NCBI RefSeq assembly: GCF_007989625.1
Contig: NZ_BJUK01000003.1
Span: forward strand, 62,001 to 126,000
Length of the DNA: 64,000 bases
Source: Bisbaumannia pacifica
Lineage (GTDB): Bacteria; Pseudomonadota; Gammaproteobacteria; Pseudomonadales; Halomonadaceae
Reading direction: 5' to 3'
Shown here: in pieces, positions 36,701 to 46,041 of the stretch
Numbering within the stretch: position 1 is the first letter of the stretch
How the letters are laid out: every line of letters starts with the position of its first letter
Translations under genes and position numbers: made by a program
Notes under the pieces: model-generated
The model's database searches: none
Seen by the model: the letters and a program-made list of their open reading frames with translations, nothing else
Told to the model about the DNA's origin: nothing

Positions 36701-37679
36701 CACCGGTGGCGCCGGGCAACCAGAACCCGCCCAGGTGGTGACACTGCTGCTCCAGCCAGCGCATCAGCTCGATCTGCAGCGCCAGGCTGGCGTGGGTGGC
36801 GTCCCGGGCGGAGAGGTCCTCCTCCAGGCTCAGGCGAATGGCCATCACCGACAGCTGACGCTGCTCGATCTCGTCGTCACGCAGCGGCGCGCTGTCCAGG
36901 GCCAGGGCCCGGGAGAAGGCGCCCTGGGGCGAGAGGCGCTGGATCTCGGTCTGGCCGTCGGACCAGTAGCGGGCCAATTGCAGGAAGGTGGGCTCCGGCT
37001 GTTGGCCGGAGAGCGCCAGCAACTGCAGGTAGGCATTGTATTGCTCGTGGGCCGCCGCCGCCTGGCCCTGCTCCGCCAGCTGGCGCACCAACCGCTCATG
37101 GAAGGGACCATAGCCGGAGAAGCGGCTCACCAGGTCGCGCAGCAGCGACTCGGGCAGCTCGCCATGGGCCTCCAGCACCGCCTCGGCGAAGGCGATCACC
37201 CGCTGGCGCCACTCGTTGCGCACGCGCAGCAGCCAGCGCTGGAACTCGGCGCAGGCGGAGAGCTGCAACTCCTCCACCAGGTCGCCCTGATAGAGCGCCA
37301 GGAGCGCCTCCAGGGTGTCGATATCCGGCGGCTCGCGCAGCAGCGCCTGGAGCTCGTGGAGGTCGAAACGCCAATCCTCGGGAAGCTGGAAGGCGATGGT
37401 CTGGCGTGACACCACCAGCACTCGCTCGGCCTGCTCGCCCAGCGACTGGCGCAGGCAGTGCAGGGCATGGCGCAGGTTGGTGCGCCCGGAGGAGAGCCCC
37501 TGGTCGGGCCACAGCAGTTCGGCCAGGGTGGAGCGGTTGACCGGCTGTTCGTGGAGCAGCAGGTAGACCATCAACCCCTTGACCTTGTCGTAGCTGAACT
37601 GGGTCAGGGTGTCCTCGCCCAGGCTCAGTGAGAAATGGCCGAGCAGTGTCAGTCGCTCATCGACGGATGGATCCCGCAT
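33789..37679 (-). CDS. Large multidomain transcriptional regulator (SARP/BTAD, cyclase-homology, AAA ATPase, TPR)
   Basis: A 1296-residue protein. Residues 8-105 form a winged-helix DNA-binding domain of the SARP/OmpR kind (GRTNLRHALHCLRQSLG recognition region), and 110-245 a BTAD-type helical domain. Residues 275-425 resemble a degenerate class III nucleotide-cyclase module (LAAGLNSGRVV, then EGGELVISQEA) without the metal-binding aspartates. A STAND/AAA ATPase follows with Walker A GASGMGKS (496-503) and MIDDIQWLDEPS. The last 400 residues are TPR-like helices. The start ATG at 37679 is chosen since the frame before it has no similarity. Target genes and ligand are unknown. Confidence 0.72.
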   Translation of the reverse strand: MRDPSVDERLTLLGHFSLSLGEDTLTQFSYDKVKGLMVYLLLHEQPVNRSTLAELLWPDQGLSSGRTNLRHALHCLRQSLGEQAERVLVVSRQTIAFQLPEDWRFDLHELQALLREPPDIDTLEALLALYQGDLVEELQLSACAEFQRWLLRVRNEWRQRVIAFAEAVLEAHGELPESLLRDLVSRFSGYGPFHERLVRQLAEQGQAAAAHEQYNAYLQLLALSGQQPEPTFLQLARYWSDGQTEIQRLSPQGAFSRALALDSAPLRDDEIEQRQLSVMAIRLSLEEDLSARDATHASLALQIELMRWLEQQCHHLGGFWLPGATGGLGLACFGTHGPAHQLAELVALYEHCRKALPEESARHWGGEGGVPRFTLAAGLNSGRVVYLPERQLADPLGQVTQKALALMSAAEGGELVISQEASQHMPPALDLQPRLSSRLVACDGKVRLRALVLGTNEGGREALPPSLVGREAALRKLRDALARAGIGLRQSVLVRGASGMGKSALLVGFRQLEQSRDTAICWQPTTRLSVHSPYGVARQLLRWHLGGEVDEARLGRLLEDYPGLADSPERRQLLEEALGIREPAEVAVLAQSGEALELVVQLLQALVETLTARRTLVLMIDDIQWLDEPSFKVLSSLQARLPINCPLLLVASHHGRESLPARLHWDQQLSLGRLDALQSSRLLSQLARRYRLHLSPRLRSQLIERCDGVPLYLQEICRRLDMDRREGRSVQLDDLPQGLLGLLAGRIDQLDAEREVAHVAAVLGRQFRVDLLAECSGWSGERLKRAIEQMIRLEIIEACPTGGEYEYQFSHQLLQEAAYLSCPRDVRVAIHGQVVTLIEERFPMWISRHPGDFATHLRRSGHYARGARYFELAAREALKVSANRTALRMADAGLASLRHVEGQQEREVSLLTVRGQAAFALEGHGSPTAHDSFVRAQELLPPRGDEEESDDLEQRFLVKWGLWVGCSQRHAHADAFSLAAKLATLADELEDPRYRRLADYARAHCEYWAGRIRQAYDHLEEIDPLNAPMLIEWLPFSDHPQVAAACFQGWALCLRGDYQRAEQQAEAAIRLAEGFNHPGSLAMALLFSAAMYRQLGHVHLAGMRAQRAFDLTGTPDLHLWQMSAQGMLGWQRALAGDREGLALLEAGMEEFDEVTGRDRYQRPVLWFVDACVALGELTRAEDYLDQCLLIAQERTSLYVPELAIQLARVRHQLGRPGQEVRLLVEQALRQAALHENLHQQLNALELWLTLVDPQDGQARERFRRLLGEVSPSDAPVLVRWRMLLDQRQEQTARLES

Positions 37680-37740
37680 CGTCTTCGTTCCCGCGTTTAT
37701 TGTGTCATCGGCAAGCGCCTTGCCGTCGGTTCCCTGGATC

Positions 37741-38385
37741 TCAGGCCGCCTCGGGGACACCGCTATGAAAGCGGAAGTCACCGTCCGGGGCCTCGATCAG
37801 GCGCGCCTCGCAGTCGGCGAGGAAGGCAATCCGTGCTTCCACCGCCTCGTCCCCCGCCTCTTCGGCGACGAGCCGCGCCAGCATCAAGTAATCCTCATAG
37901 TGACGCCCTTCCGACTTAACCAGACTGCGGTAGAACTTGGCAAGCTCGGTGTCCAGCCGCGGGATCAGGCAGGCGAAGCGCTCGCAGCTACGCGCCTCGA
38001 TCAGGGCGCCCACGATCAGCAGGTCCACCAGGCGCAGCGGGTCCTCGCCGCGCAAGTGGCGGCGCAGCCCCTCGGCATAGCGGGAGGCGCTAAGGTGACG
38101 ATAGACGATGCCCCGGGACTCCATCAGCTTGACCACCTGCTCGAAGTGCAGCAGCTCCTCCCGGGCCAGCTGCGACATCTTGGTCAGCAGCAGGGGACGA
38201 TCCACGTAGCGGTACATCAGGCTCATGGCGGTGGAGGCCGCCTTCTTCTCGCACTGGGCATGATCGATCAACAGCACCTCCTGATTGACTAACGCCGCCT
38301 CGACCCAGGCCTGGGGCGTGGGGCAGCGCAGGAAGGAGAGCAGGTCCGGGGGCAACAGGGCCGTAGGGCTGTCTTGCATGGTCAT
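37741..38385 (-). CDS. miaE: tRNA-(ms2io6A37) hydroxylase
   Basis: Non-haem diiron enzyme of 214 residues that hydroxylates ms2i6A at position 37 of tRNAs. The iron-binding pattern is seen in HAQCEKKAASTA, REELLHFEQV and SEGRHYEDYL. Length suits the family. Its ATG at 38385 overlaps the stop of the DUF1289 gene; MQDS two codons later is an alternative start. Confidence 0.9.
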   Translation of the reverse strand: MTMQDSPTALLPPDLLSFLRCPTPQAWVEAALVNQEVLLIDHAQCEKKAASTAMSLMYRYVDRPLLLTKMSQLAREELLHFEQVVKLMESRGIVYRHLSASRYAEGLRRHLRGEDPLRLVDLLIVGALIEARSCERFACLIPRLDTELAKFYRSLVKSEGRHYEDYLMLARLVAEEAGDEAVEARIAFLADCEARLIEAPDGDFRFHSGVPEAA

Positions 38386-38837
38386 CCTGAATACTGGCTA
38401 TCGGTAAGGGAGTGATCGACCCGCGCCCGGGCCGCCTGGCCGAGGGCCTCGTTGAGGCAAGCGAAGAGCCGCGCCGGCGTCAGGTCCAGGCCATCGCCCT
38501 GGCGCACCAGGCCATAGCGGGAGAGCTCCTGGATACGCTCGCGGCCCACTCGCAGCAGTTCCACGGCGCGGGACAGCGGTGGTTGCTCCGGGCGCACCCG
38601 GATGCGGTGCCGCACCAGCTGGGTTTCCAGCAGGACCTCGTCGCTCACCGCCAGGAAGCGGGCGGCGACCGCGACCCTGAGGGCGTCGAGCTCGTCGATG
38701 CGCCGGCGGCGCTCGGCCTCGTCGTAACCGAGCCAGTCGCGGATCTCGTCCAGATGGCGCTGGCAGCCCCGGCACACAGTATCGCCGACGGTGGTGGAGC
38801 AGACCCCCACGCAGGGGGTGCCGATTCGCTGAGACAT
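38382..38837 (-). CDS. DUF1289 domain protein with C-terminal extension
   Basis: A 151-residue protein. The first 55 residues are a DUF1289 domain with the cysteine set C9, C13, C22 and C25, a probable metal site. The remaining ~95 residues form a helical region (VSDEVLLETQLVRHRIRV and SRAVELLRVGRERIQELSRY) not found in the short members. It is coupled to miaE by an ATGA overlap and diverges from acnB. Confidence 0.78.
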   Translation of the reverse strand: MSQRIGTPCVGVCSTTVGDTVCRGCQRHLDEIRDWLGYDEAERRRRIDELDALRVAVAARFLAVSDEVLLETQLVRHRIRVRPEQPPLSRAVELLRVGRERIQELSRYGLVRQGDGLDLTPARLFACLNEALGQAARARVDHSLTDSQYSG

Positions 38838-38963
38838 GGGCTTCCTCTCTGGGTCGATCCAAGCTCGGGCATCTTACCCGTCACTGGCCCCGCGGGACAC
38901 TCCCCCGGCGACGCCGAGGGCAGCCGCCGACCAAAGTACGAGGCCCGCGGCTGGGGGGCTCGC

Positions 38964-38992
38964 TTAACATTGTCGACAGTTTCCCGTAGAAT
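38964..38992 (+). promoter_or_regulatory. Sigma-70 promoter of acnB
   Basis: TTAACA and TAGAAT are 17 bp apart, each five of six matches to consensus. The start of transcription would be near 39000, leaving a leader of about 130 bases before acnB, long enough for post-transcriptional control. Confidence 0.7.
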
Positions 38993-39127
38993 CCGCTTCA
39001 CCTGAACCACGGTTACCACAGGCTCCAGGGCGACCCATCCTGACCCGTCGCCGACCCCGCAGAGGCCGTCAAGGCCCGGTCCGGCCGGCTCAACGCCCTG
39101 GCAAAGCAACTTGATGAGGGCCCAATC

Positions 39128-41731
39128 GTGCTTGAAGCATATCGCCAACATGTCGAGGAACGCGCCCAGGAAGGCGTCCCGCCGAAACCGCTGAACGCCG
39201 AGCAGGTCGCCGCCCTGGTGGAGCTGCTCAAGGCACCGCCCGCCGGCGAAGAAGAGTTCATCCTCGAGCTGATCACCGATCGCGTGCCCCCGGGCGTCGA
39301 TGAGGCCGCCTACGTCAAGGCCGGGTTCCTGACCGCCATCGCCAAGGGCGAGGCCGAGTCCCCGCTGATCGACCGGATCCACGCGGTCAAGCTGCTGGGC
39401 ACCATGCAGGGTGGCTACAACATCGCCTCCCTGGTCGAACTGCTCGACGACGCCGACCTGGCCAAGGAAGTCGGCGAACAGCTCAAGCATACCCTGCTGA
39501 TGTTCGACGCCTTCCATGACGTGGAAGAGCGCGCCAAGGCCGGCAATACCGTGGCCAAGGAAGTGCTGCAGTCCTGGGCCGACGCCGAGTGGTTCCTCTC
39601 CAAGCCGGCCCTGGAGGAGAAGATCACCCTCACCGTCTTCAAGGTTCCCGGCGAGACCAACACCGACGACCTCTCCCCCGCCCCGGACGCCTGGTCGCGC
39701 CCCGATATTCCGCTGCATGCCCGCGCCATGCTCAAGAACGAGCGCGACGGCATCGCCCCGGAAGTGCCCGGCACCACCGGCCCGCTCCAGCAGATCGAAG
39801 CGGTCAAGGCCAAGGGCTTCCCGGTCGCCTACGTCGGCGACGTGGTGGGCACCGGCTCCTCGCGCAAGTCCGCCACCAACTCGGTGCTGTGGTTCTTCGG
39901 CGATGACATCCCCAACGTGCCCAACAAGCGCGCCGGCGGCTTCTGCTTCGGCGGCAAGATCGCCCCGATCTTCTTCAACACCATGGAAGACTCCGGCGCC
40001 CTGCCGGTGGAGATGGACGTCTCCAAGCTCGAGATGGGCGATGTCATCGACGTCTATCCTTACGAAGGCAAGGTCTGCAAGCACGGCACCGACGAGGTGC
40101 TGACCACCTTCGAGCTCAAGACCCAGCTGATCCTCGACGAGGTGCGTGCCGGCGGCCGCATCCCGCTGATCATCGGTCGCGGCCTGACCGGCAAGGCCCG
40201 CGAGTCACTCGGCCTGCCCCAGTCCGAGGTCTTCCGCCTGCCCGAGCAGCCCGCCGACACCGGCCGCGGCTTCACCCTGGCCCAGAAGATGGTCGGCAAG
40301 GCCTGCGGCCTGGACGGCGTGCGTCCGGGCATGTACTGCGAGCCGAAGATGACCACCGTGGGTTCCCAGGACACCACCGGTCCGATGACCCGTGACGAGC
40401 TCAAGGACCTGGCCTGCCTGGGCTTCCAGGCCGACCTGGTGATGCAGTCCTTCTGCCACACCAGCGCCTACCCGAAGCCGGTGGACGTGGAGACTCACCA
40501 CACCCTGCCCGACTTCATTATGAACCGCGGCGGCGTCTCGCTGCGCCCCGGTGACGGCATCATCCACTCCTGGCTGAACCGCATGCTGCTGCCCGACACC
40601 GTGGGCACCGGTGGCGACTCCCACACCCGCTTCCCGATGGGCATCTCCTTCCCGGCGGGCTCCGGCCTGGTGGCCTTCGCCGCCGCCACCGGGGTGATGC
40701 CGCTGGATATGCCGGAATCGGTGCTGGTGCGCTTCAAGGGCCAGCGTCAGCCCGGCGTCACCCTGCGTGACCTGGTCCACGCCATCCCTTACTACGGCAT
40801 CCAGCAGGGCCTGCTGACCGTCGAGAAGTCCGGCAAGAAGAACGCCTTCTCAGGCCGCGTGCTGGAGATCGAGGGCCTCGAGGACCTCACCGTGGAGCAG
40901 GCCTTCGAGCTCTCCGACGCCTCCGCCGAGCGCAGCGCCGCGGGCTGCACCATCACCCTGAGCGAAGAGAGCGTCGCCGAGTACCTGAAGTCCAATATCA
41001 CCCTGCTCAAGTGGATGATCAGCAACGGTTATGGCGACGTGCGCACCATCGAGCGTCGCATCCAGGCCATGGAAGAGTGGCTGGCCAACCCGAGCCTGAT
41101 GCGCGCCGACAAGGACGCCGAGTACGCCGAGGTGATCGAGATCGACCTGGACGAGATCCGGGAGCCGATCCTCTGCGCCCCCAACGACCCGGACGACGCT
41201 CGCCTGCTGTCTGATGTGGCCGGCCAGCAGATCGATGAGGTGTTCATCGGCTCCTGCATGACCAACATCGGCCACTTCCGTGCCGCCGGCAAGCTGCTCG
41301 AAAAGCAGCCCGCGGGCAGCCTGAAGACCCGCCTGTGGCTGGCGCCGCCCACCAAGATGGACCAGCATCAGCTCACCGAAGAGGGCTACTACGGCATCTA
41401 TGGTCGCGCCGGGGCTCGCATGGAGATGCCGGGCTGCTCGCTGTGCATGGGTAACCAGGCGCGGGTGGCGCCGAAGTCCACCGTGGTCTCCACCTCGACC
41501 CGTAACTTCCCCAACCGCCTGGGCGACGGCGCCGACGTCTTCCTGGCCTCCGCGGAGCTGGCCGCCGTGGCCGCCGTAGTGGGCCGCCTGCCCAGCGTCG
41601 AGGAGTACCAGGGGTACATGAGCGAGTTCGATGCCCTCTCCGGCGAGATCTATCGCTACATGAACTTCCACGAGATCGAGGAGTACCAGAAGGCCGCCTC
41701 GAACGTGATTCCGGTAACCCAGGAGGCCTAA
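39128..41731 (+). CDS. acnB: Aconitate hydratase B
   Basis: TCA-cycle aconitase of 867 residues, AcnB type with the N-terminal HEAT-like domain ([13 protein letters not shown]) preceding the swivel domain. The [4Fe-4S] cysteines lie in [14 protein letters not shown] and [12 protein letters not shown], with the third in [10 protein letters not shown]. The start codon is GTG at 39128 after GAGG. It ends in a clear terminator. AcnB commonly doubles as an iron-responsive RNA-binding protein; that is family knowledge, not seen here. Confidence 0.96.
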   Translation: MLEAYRQHVEERAQEGVPPKPLNAEQVAALVELLKAPPAGEEEFILELITDRVPPGVDEAAYVKAGFLTAIAKGEAESPLIDRIHAVKLLGTMQGGYNIASLVELLDDADLAKEVGEQLKHTLLMFDAFHDVEERAKAGNTVAKEVLQSWADAEWFLSKPALEEKITLTVFKVPGETNTDDLSPAPDAWSRPDIPLHARAMLKNERDGIAPEVPGTTGPLQQIEAVKAKGFPVAYVGDVVGTGSSRKSATNSVLWFFGDDIPNVPNKRAGGFCFGGKIAPIFFNTMEDSGALPVEMDVSKLEMGDVIDVYPYEGKVCKHGTDEVLTTFELKTQLILDEVRAGGRIPLIIGRGLTGKARESLGLPQSEVFRLPEQPADTGRGFTLAQKMVGKACGLDGVRPGMYCEPKMTTVGSQDTTGPMTRDELKDLACLGFQADLVMQSFCHTSAYPKPVDVETHHTLPDFIMNRGGVSLRPGDGIIHSWLNRMLLPDTVGTGGDSHTRFPMGISFPAGSGLVAFAAATGVMPLDMPESVLVRFKGQRQPGVTLRDLVHAIPYYGIQQGLLTVEKSGKKNAFSGRVLEIEGLEDLTVEQAFELSDASAERSAAGCTITLSEESVAEYLKSNITLLKWMISNGYGDVRTIERRIQAMEEWLANPSLMRADKDAEYAEVIEIDLDEIREPILCAPNDPDDARLLSDVAGQQIDEVFIGSCMTNIGHFRAAGKLLEKQPAGSLKTRLWLAPPTKMDQHQLTEEGYYGIYGRAGARMEMPGCSLCMGNQARVAPKSTVVSTSTRNFPNRLGDGADVFLASAELAAVAAVVGRLPSVEEYQGYMSEFDALSGEIYRYMNFHEIEEYQKAASNVIPVTQEA

Positions 41732-41850
41732 GCGCCGCCCGGGACACCGAGGCCGGTGGGTGGGAGGACCGAGGCCCTCCCCTCGCCGGCGCCTCATCGA
41801 CTCCGATGCTCGCCATATCGCATGCCCAAGGGCAGAGCCGATGACCGAAA

Positions 41851-41876
41851 CGCCCCGCCTCGTGCGGGGCGTTTTT
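41851..41876 (+). terminator. Terminator of acnB
   Basis: Eight-base-pair stem CGCCCCGC/GCGGGGCG with a 5-base loop followed by TTTTT, about 120 bp after the acnB stop. Confidence 0.88.
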
Positions 41877-41921
41877 CTTTGCCATCATGCCATTTCGACT
41901 TCCATCGCAAGGAGACGCCCC

Positions 41922-42410
41922 ATGCCCCAGATCGTTACCCCGGATATCTGCGACGCTCACCCCGAGGTTCGGGTCCTGGACCCGCTGTTCGTTAACTTCG
42001 GGGGCCGGGAGGCCTTCCATGGCCCCATCCGCACCGTCAAGTGCTTCGAGGACAACTCCCTGGTCAAGCAGGCGGTGGCCGAGCCCGGCGAGGGCGCGGT
42101 GCTGGTGGTGGATGCCGGCGGCTCCAGCCGCTGCGCCATGCTCGGCGATATGCTCGCCGAACAGGCCGCCGACAACGGCTGGGCCGGCGTGGTGATGTAC
42201 GGCTGCGTGCGCGACGTGGACGTGCTGGCGGAGACCGAGCTGGGTATCCAGGCCCTCGGTGCCCATCCGCGCAAGAGCGAGAAGCGCGGCGAAGGTAGCC
42301 GCGATATCCCGGTCACCTTCGCTGGCGTGACCCTGGCTCCCGGGCAGTGGCTCTATGCCGACAACAACGGCATCCTGGTGGCCGAGGCCGAGCTTCCCCT
42401 ACAAGCCTGA
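41922..42410 (+). CDS. rraA: RraA-like regulator of ribonuclease E / 4-hydroxy-4-methyl-2-oxoglutarate aldolase family
   Basis: A 162-residue protein with the motifs [39 protein letters not shown] and [13 protein letters not shown], matching RraA, which binds RNase E and inhibits it. Close relatives are HMG aldolases; both share the fold, and the short length and lack of extra helices favour RraA. AAGGAG stands 7 bp before the ATG at 41922. It has its own terminator. Confidence 0.85.
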   Translation: MPQIVTPDICDAHPEVRVLDPLFVNFGGREAFHGPIRTVKCFEDNSLVKQAVAEPGEGAVLVVDAGGSSRCAMLGDMLAEQAADNGWAGVVMYGCVRDVDVLAETELGIQALGAHPRKSEKRGEGSRDIPVTFAGVTLAPGQWLYADNNGILVAEAELPLQA

Positions 42411-42432
42411 GCCTCGGGCATGACGCACAGAA

Positions 42433-42464
42433 AGCCGCCGCGGCAGAGCCGCGGCGGCTTTTTT
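42433..42464 (+). terminator. Terminator of rraA
   Basis: A perfect 12-bp stem AGCCGCCGCGGC with a 3-base loop followed by six T residues, between the convergent rraA and symporter genes. The other strand has only AAA, so it mainly serves rraA. Confidence 0.88.
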
Positions 42465-42484
42465 ATGCCCGATACGGGGGCAAC

Positions 42485-43744
42485 TCAAGTGGCCTGGGAC
42501 GACACCGGATGCGCCTCGGCTTCGACCTCGCTGGCTTCCGGTACCAGACGATCCACCACCGTGGCGCAGGCGGCATCGCCGGTGATATTCAGGGCGGTGC
42601 GGATCATGTCGAAGATCCGATCCAGGGCGAACAGCAGCGGCAGCCCCTCCACCGGAATGCCCGCGGCGAGCAGCACCGCCACCACCAGGAAGGAGGGACC
42701 CGGTACCCCGGCCTGGCCGATGGCCCCCAGGGTCGCGGTGAAGATGATCGCCAGGTAGGCGCCCAGGCCCAGCTCCACGCCGAACAACTGGGCAAAGAAC
42801 ATCGCCACCAGGCCATAGTAGATGGCGTTGCCGCTCATATTGATGGTCGCCCCCAGGGGCAGCACGAAGGCGGAAGTGGCACGCGACACCCCCAGTTCAC
42901 GGGTCGCCACCTCCAGGGTCACCGGCAGGGTGGCCATGGAAGAAGCGGTGGAGAGCGCCACCACCTGGGGCTTCTTCATGCGGCCCAGGAAGTGGCGTAC
43001 CGGCATGCCGGTGGCGCCCTTGACCACCAGGGGGTAGAAGACGAAGCCGTAGAGGGCAATGGCCAGCACATAGACGCCGAACAGCTTCGACACCAGCATC
43101 AGCACATCGAAGCCGAAGGTGCCCACCGCATCCGCCATCAGCCCGAAGACGCCCACGGGGGCGAAGCGCATCACGACGTTGAGCATCCACACCAGGGCGT
43201 CGATCAGGGTCGACATGCCGGCCATCAGCGGTGCGGTGCGCTCGCTATCGAGCCGCGACAGGGCCAGACCCAGGAACAGGCAGAACACCAGGATCTGCAG
43301 GATATTGCCGTCGCCGAGGGCGGCGAAAACATTGGTGGGAATCATCCCCAGCAGGGTGGCGAAGACCCCGGGCACCTCGCCGCGATCGGCATACTCGGCG
43401 GAGAACATCGCTTCCACGGCGCCCAGCGCCAGGCCGCTACCGGGCTGAAAGAGGGCCCCCATGGCGAGCGCCAGGGCCACGGCCACCGCCGAGGTGAGCA
43501 TAAAGAAGGCGAAGGTGGCCAGGCCGATGCGTCCCGCCGCCGGGCTGGCGCCGAGGCCGGCGGCCCCGGAGACGATGGCCACCACGATCAGCGGCACCAC
43601 CAGCATCATGATCAGATGAATGAAGAGACGCCCCAGTGGCGCAAAAACCGCCGCGGCCTCGCCCATCAGGCCCCCCACCAGGGCCCCCACCAGCATGGCG
43701 ATCACCACCTGCACGCCGATACTGCTTAACATGCGCTTCGTCAT
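42485..43744 (-). CDS. Dicarboxylate/amino acid:cation symporter (DAACS family)
   Basis: A 419-residue inner-membrane carrier with eight hydrophobic segments and two re-entrant loops. The first loop carries STASSMATLP (SSSTLP in archetypes). The TM7 motif is NMSGN where glutamate/aspartate carriers have NMDGT, so the sodium/substrate-binding Asp is replaced. FDMIRTALNITGD in TM8 is conserved, with its Asp and Arg. Substrate is thus uncertain. The ATG at 43744 gives MTKRMLSSIG; an upstream in-frame stretch is hydrophilic and ignored. Confidence 0.85.
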   Translation of the reverse strand: MTKRMLSSIGVQVVIAMLVGALVGGLMGEAAAVFAPLGRLFIHLIMMLVVPLIVVAIVSGAAGLGASPAAGRIGLATFAFFMLTSAVAVALALAMGALFQPGSGLALGAVEAMFSAEYADRGEVPGVFATLLGMIPTNVFAALGDGNILQILVFCLFLGLALSRLDSERTAPLMAGMSTLIDALVWMLNVVMRFAPVGVFGLMADAVGTFGFDVLMLVSKLFGVYVLAIALYGFVFYPLVVKGATGMPVRHFLGRMKKPQVVALSTASSMATLPVTLEVATRELGVSRATSAFVLPLGATINMSGNAIYYGLVAMFFAQLFGVELGLGAYLAIIFTATLGAIGQAGVPGPSFLVVAVLLAAGIPVEGLPLLFALDRIFDMIRTALNITGDAACATVVDRLVPEASEVEAEAHPVSSQAT

Positions 43745-44051
43745 AGGTACTGCCCATTCTGATTGTCTAGAAAAACGAAGCGCGCATGGTATAACGACTA
43801 CCAACAAATAAAAAAACAGAATTTATCACCCGTTTTATAGCGAATGATCACTACCTTTATTTTCTCGACCAGGGATCTCATGGCGGGAATAGCCAAGGAT
43901 GGTCAGCACGCCTCAGCGCTGGCAGGCCCCCAGGCGACTCCTAAGCTTTACGGCACAGGAGCCTTGCCAACCCTGGCGGTCGCGGCGGCCTCGTTGCCAA
44001 GGACGACCGCTCGGTGGCAGGCTCGAGGCATTGTGGTAACCACGAGGCCCT
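43745..44051. other. Intergenic region between the symporter and the GDPD gene
   Basis: The left part (to about 43860) is AT-rich and must hold the promoter of the symporter; its boxes are not clear. The right 190 bp is GC-rich with several short dyads, such as GCGGTCG and CGACCGC about 21 bases apart, and repeated GCCAAGG/GCCAACC words. No convincing ORF is present. A structured leader RNA of the GDPD gene is possible but matches no class I recognise. Confidence 0.4.
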
Positions 44052-45923
44052 ATGCGGATTTCCACCCTCGCCAAGGATGTGCTGCGTGCGCTGGTCGATC
44101 ACCGGCGTCCCCTGCTCGCCTATCACCTCGCCTTTACCCTGCTCGCCTCCCTGGTGCTGCTGCCGGCCATCGCCTGGAGCCTGGCCACCCTGCTGAGGCA
44201 GCTGGGGCGGCCGGTGATCGCCACCAGTGACCTGCTCGGCGCCCTGACTAGCGCCCCCGGGGGCCTCTGGCTGCTGGCCACCCTGGCCCTGACCTTCGTG
44301 ATGCTCTACCTGCAGCAGGCCGGCTTCCTGTTGGTGGCGGTCAGCCCTCAGGGCAACCGCTATCGGCGCGCCTTCGAGGCCCTGGGGCGGGTTTTCTGGC
44401 GGCTGCCGCGGCTGGCCGGCCTGGCGAGCCTCCAGGTCGGCGCTCACCTGCTACTGCTCGCCCCCTTCGCCCTGGTGGTGGCGCTGCTCTACGCGCACTT
44501 CCTCGGTGACCTGGACCCCTACTATGTGCAGCACGGCCGTCCCCCGGCCCTCTGGGCCTTCCTCGCCACCGCCCTGCTGCCGACGCTGAGCTGGGCCATC
44601 CTGGCCGCCGGCCTCTATCTGCGCTGGAGCCTGGCCCTGCCGGCCCTGGTACTGGAGGACGACACGCCACGCCAGGCACTCGGACGCAGCTGGCGGCTGA
44701 CCCACGGCCACCTGGGGCGCATCGCCCTGCTGTTGCTGAGCCTGCTGGCGCTGATCCTGCTGCTGCCGCCCTTGAGCAGTTGGGGCTACGATCGGCTCTT
44801 CACCCCCCTGCTGTCACGGGTCCCGGAGCACGCGGCCCTGCTGGTTCCGGCCATGCTGCTCTATCTGCTCGGTTACCTGCTGCTGACCCTGGCGCTGACC
44901 TTCCTGGGCCTGGCCGCCAATAGCCTGCTCTCCGGCGCCCTACTGATGCGCCTGGAGCCTACGCGCCTGCGCCTGCCTCGCCACGGGGCTCACCCGGAGC
45001 GCCTGGCCTGGTTGCTGGAAGTGGCGGTGATCATCGTCCTCGCCGTTCAGGCGGGCCTGGTGCTCAACCGAGTCGAGCTGCGCGACGAGGTGGCCATTAT
45101 CGCCCACCGGGGCAGCTCGGCGCTGGCCCCGGAGAACAGCCTGCCAGCCATCGAGCGGGCCGTCGCCGACGGCGCCGACGCGGTGGAACTGGACGTGCGG
45201 CTTACCGCCGACCAGCGGGTCGTGCTCTATCATGACGCGACCCTGCGCCGCCTGGCCGGCGACCCGCGCCGGCTGAGCGAGCTGAGCCTCGAGGCGCTCG
45301 CGGCCGTCGACCTGGGCAGTTGGTTCGGCGATGCCCATGCCGGCCTCGGTATCGCCACCCTGGAGGAGGCGCTGGCCGCGGTGCGCGGGCACGCCGGGCT
45401 GATGATCGATCTCAAGCCCGACCCGGGGCAGGAGGCGGCCCTGCTGGATGGCGTGCTGCGGGCCCTGCGCCAGGAGGCCGTGCAGCGCCGCCGCTGTCGC
45501 GAGACGCAGCCTCTGCCACTGTGGTCACGCTGCGGTGATCCCGACGTGATCGCCGAGACCCGGCTGGCCACCCAGTCGCCGGCGGTGCAACGACTGATCG
45601 CCCAGCGCGAGCCGCGGCTGCGCCTCACCCTGCTCGCCCAGCTGATCCTGCCCGGCACCCTGGAACGCCGCGGCTTCGATGCACTGGGCCTGCGCCACAA
45701 CCGCATCACCGCCGGCGAGGTACGCCTGGCGCGGCGCCACGGCTATGAGATTCATGCCTGGACGGTCAATGACCCGGCGCGAATGTCGCGGCTGATCGAC
45801 CTGGGGGTGGACGCCATTATCACCGACCGCCCCGAGCGCCTGGCGGCGCTGCTCGCCGAGCGCGACACCCTCAGCGACGGCGAGCTGCTGCTGATCAAGC
45901 TGCGTAACTGGCTACGCAGCTAG
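44052..45923 (+). CDS. Membrane-anchored glycerophosphodiester phosphodiesterase
   Basis: A 623-residue two-part protein. Residues 1-340 hold about seven transmembrane helices (GPDPase membrane domain). Residues 347-600 form a GDPD catalytic domain with H352 and R353 (AHRGSS), E361 (PENS), E379 and D381 (ELDVRLT), H394 (YHD) and a closing WTVNDP motif. It should release alcohols from glycerophosphodiesters, such as lipid head groups or glycerophosphocholine, at the membrane. The ATG at 44052 follows GAGG. Confidence 0.87.
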   Translation: MRISTLAKDVLRALVDHRRPLLAYHLAFTLLASLVLLPAIAWSLATLLRQLGRPVIATSDLLGALTSAPGGLWLLATLALTFVMLYLQQAGFLLVAVSPQGNRYRRAFEALGRVFWRLPRLAGLASLQVGAHLLLLAPFALVVALLYAHFLGDLDPYYVQHGRPPALWAFLATALLPTLSWAILAAGLYLRWSLALPALVLEDDTPRQALGRSWRLTHGHLGRIALLLLSLLALILLLPPLSSWGYDRLFTPLLSRVPEHAALLVPAMLLYLLGYLLLTLALTFLGLAANSLLSGALLMRLEPTRLRLPRHGAHPERLAWLLEVAVIIVLAVQAGLVLNRVELRDEVAIIAHRGSSALAPENSLPAIERAVADGADAVELDVRLTADQRVVLYHDATLRRLAGDPRRLSELSLEALAAVDLGSWFGDAHAGLGIATLEEALAAVRGHAGLMIDLKPDPGQEAALLDGVLRALRQEAVQRRRCRETQPLPLWSRCGDPDVIAETRLATQSPAVQRLIAQREPRLRLTLLAQLILPGTLERRGFDALGLRHNRITAGEVRLARRHGYEIHAWTVNDPARMSRLIDLGVDAIITDRPERLAALLAERDTLSDGELLLIKLRNWLRS

Positions 45924-45940
45924 TTCAGGACTAATCCCTC

Positions 45941-46041
45941 ATCACTCCCCCATCACGATGCCTTCGCGACGCCGGGGTCCTGGCGTTCGCGCGCCACCGA
46001 TCCCTCCCCCATCACTCCCCCATCACGATGCCTTCGCGACG
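45941..46041 (-). repeat. Duplicated 3-prime end of ggt
   Basis: 31 identical bases occur at 45941-45971 and 46011-46041, 70 bp apart. The second copy is the genuine end of ggt with its stop codon, the first lies just outside. GCGCCACCGA follows in both units but at different distance, which shows a longer original duplication with later internal change. Confidence 0.92.

Noticed and set aside
43844-44050. Short ORF beginning MITTFIFSTRDLMAG upstream of the GDPD gene
   Set aside because: No ribosome site and no recognisable protein; the frame continues out of phase into the GDPD gene.
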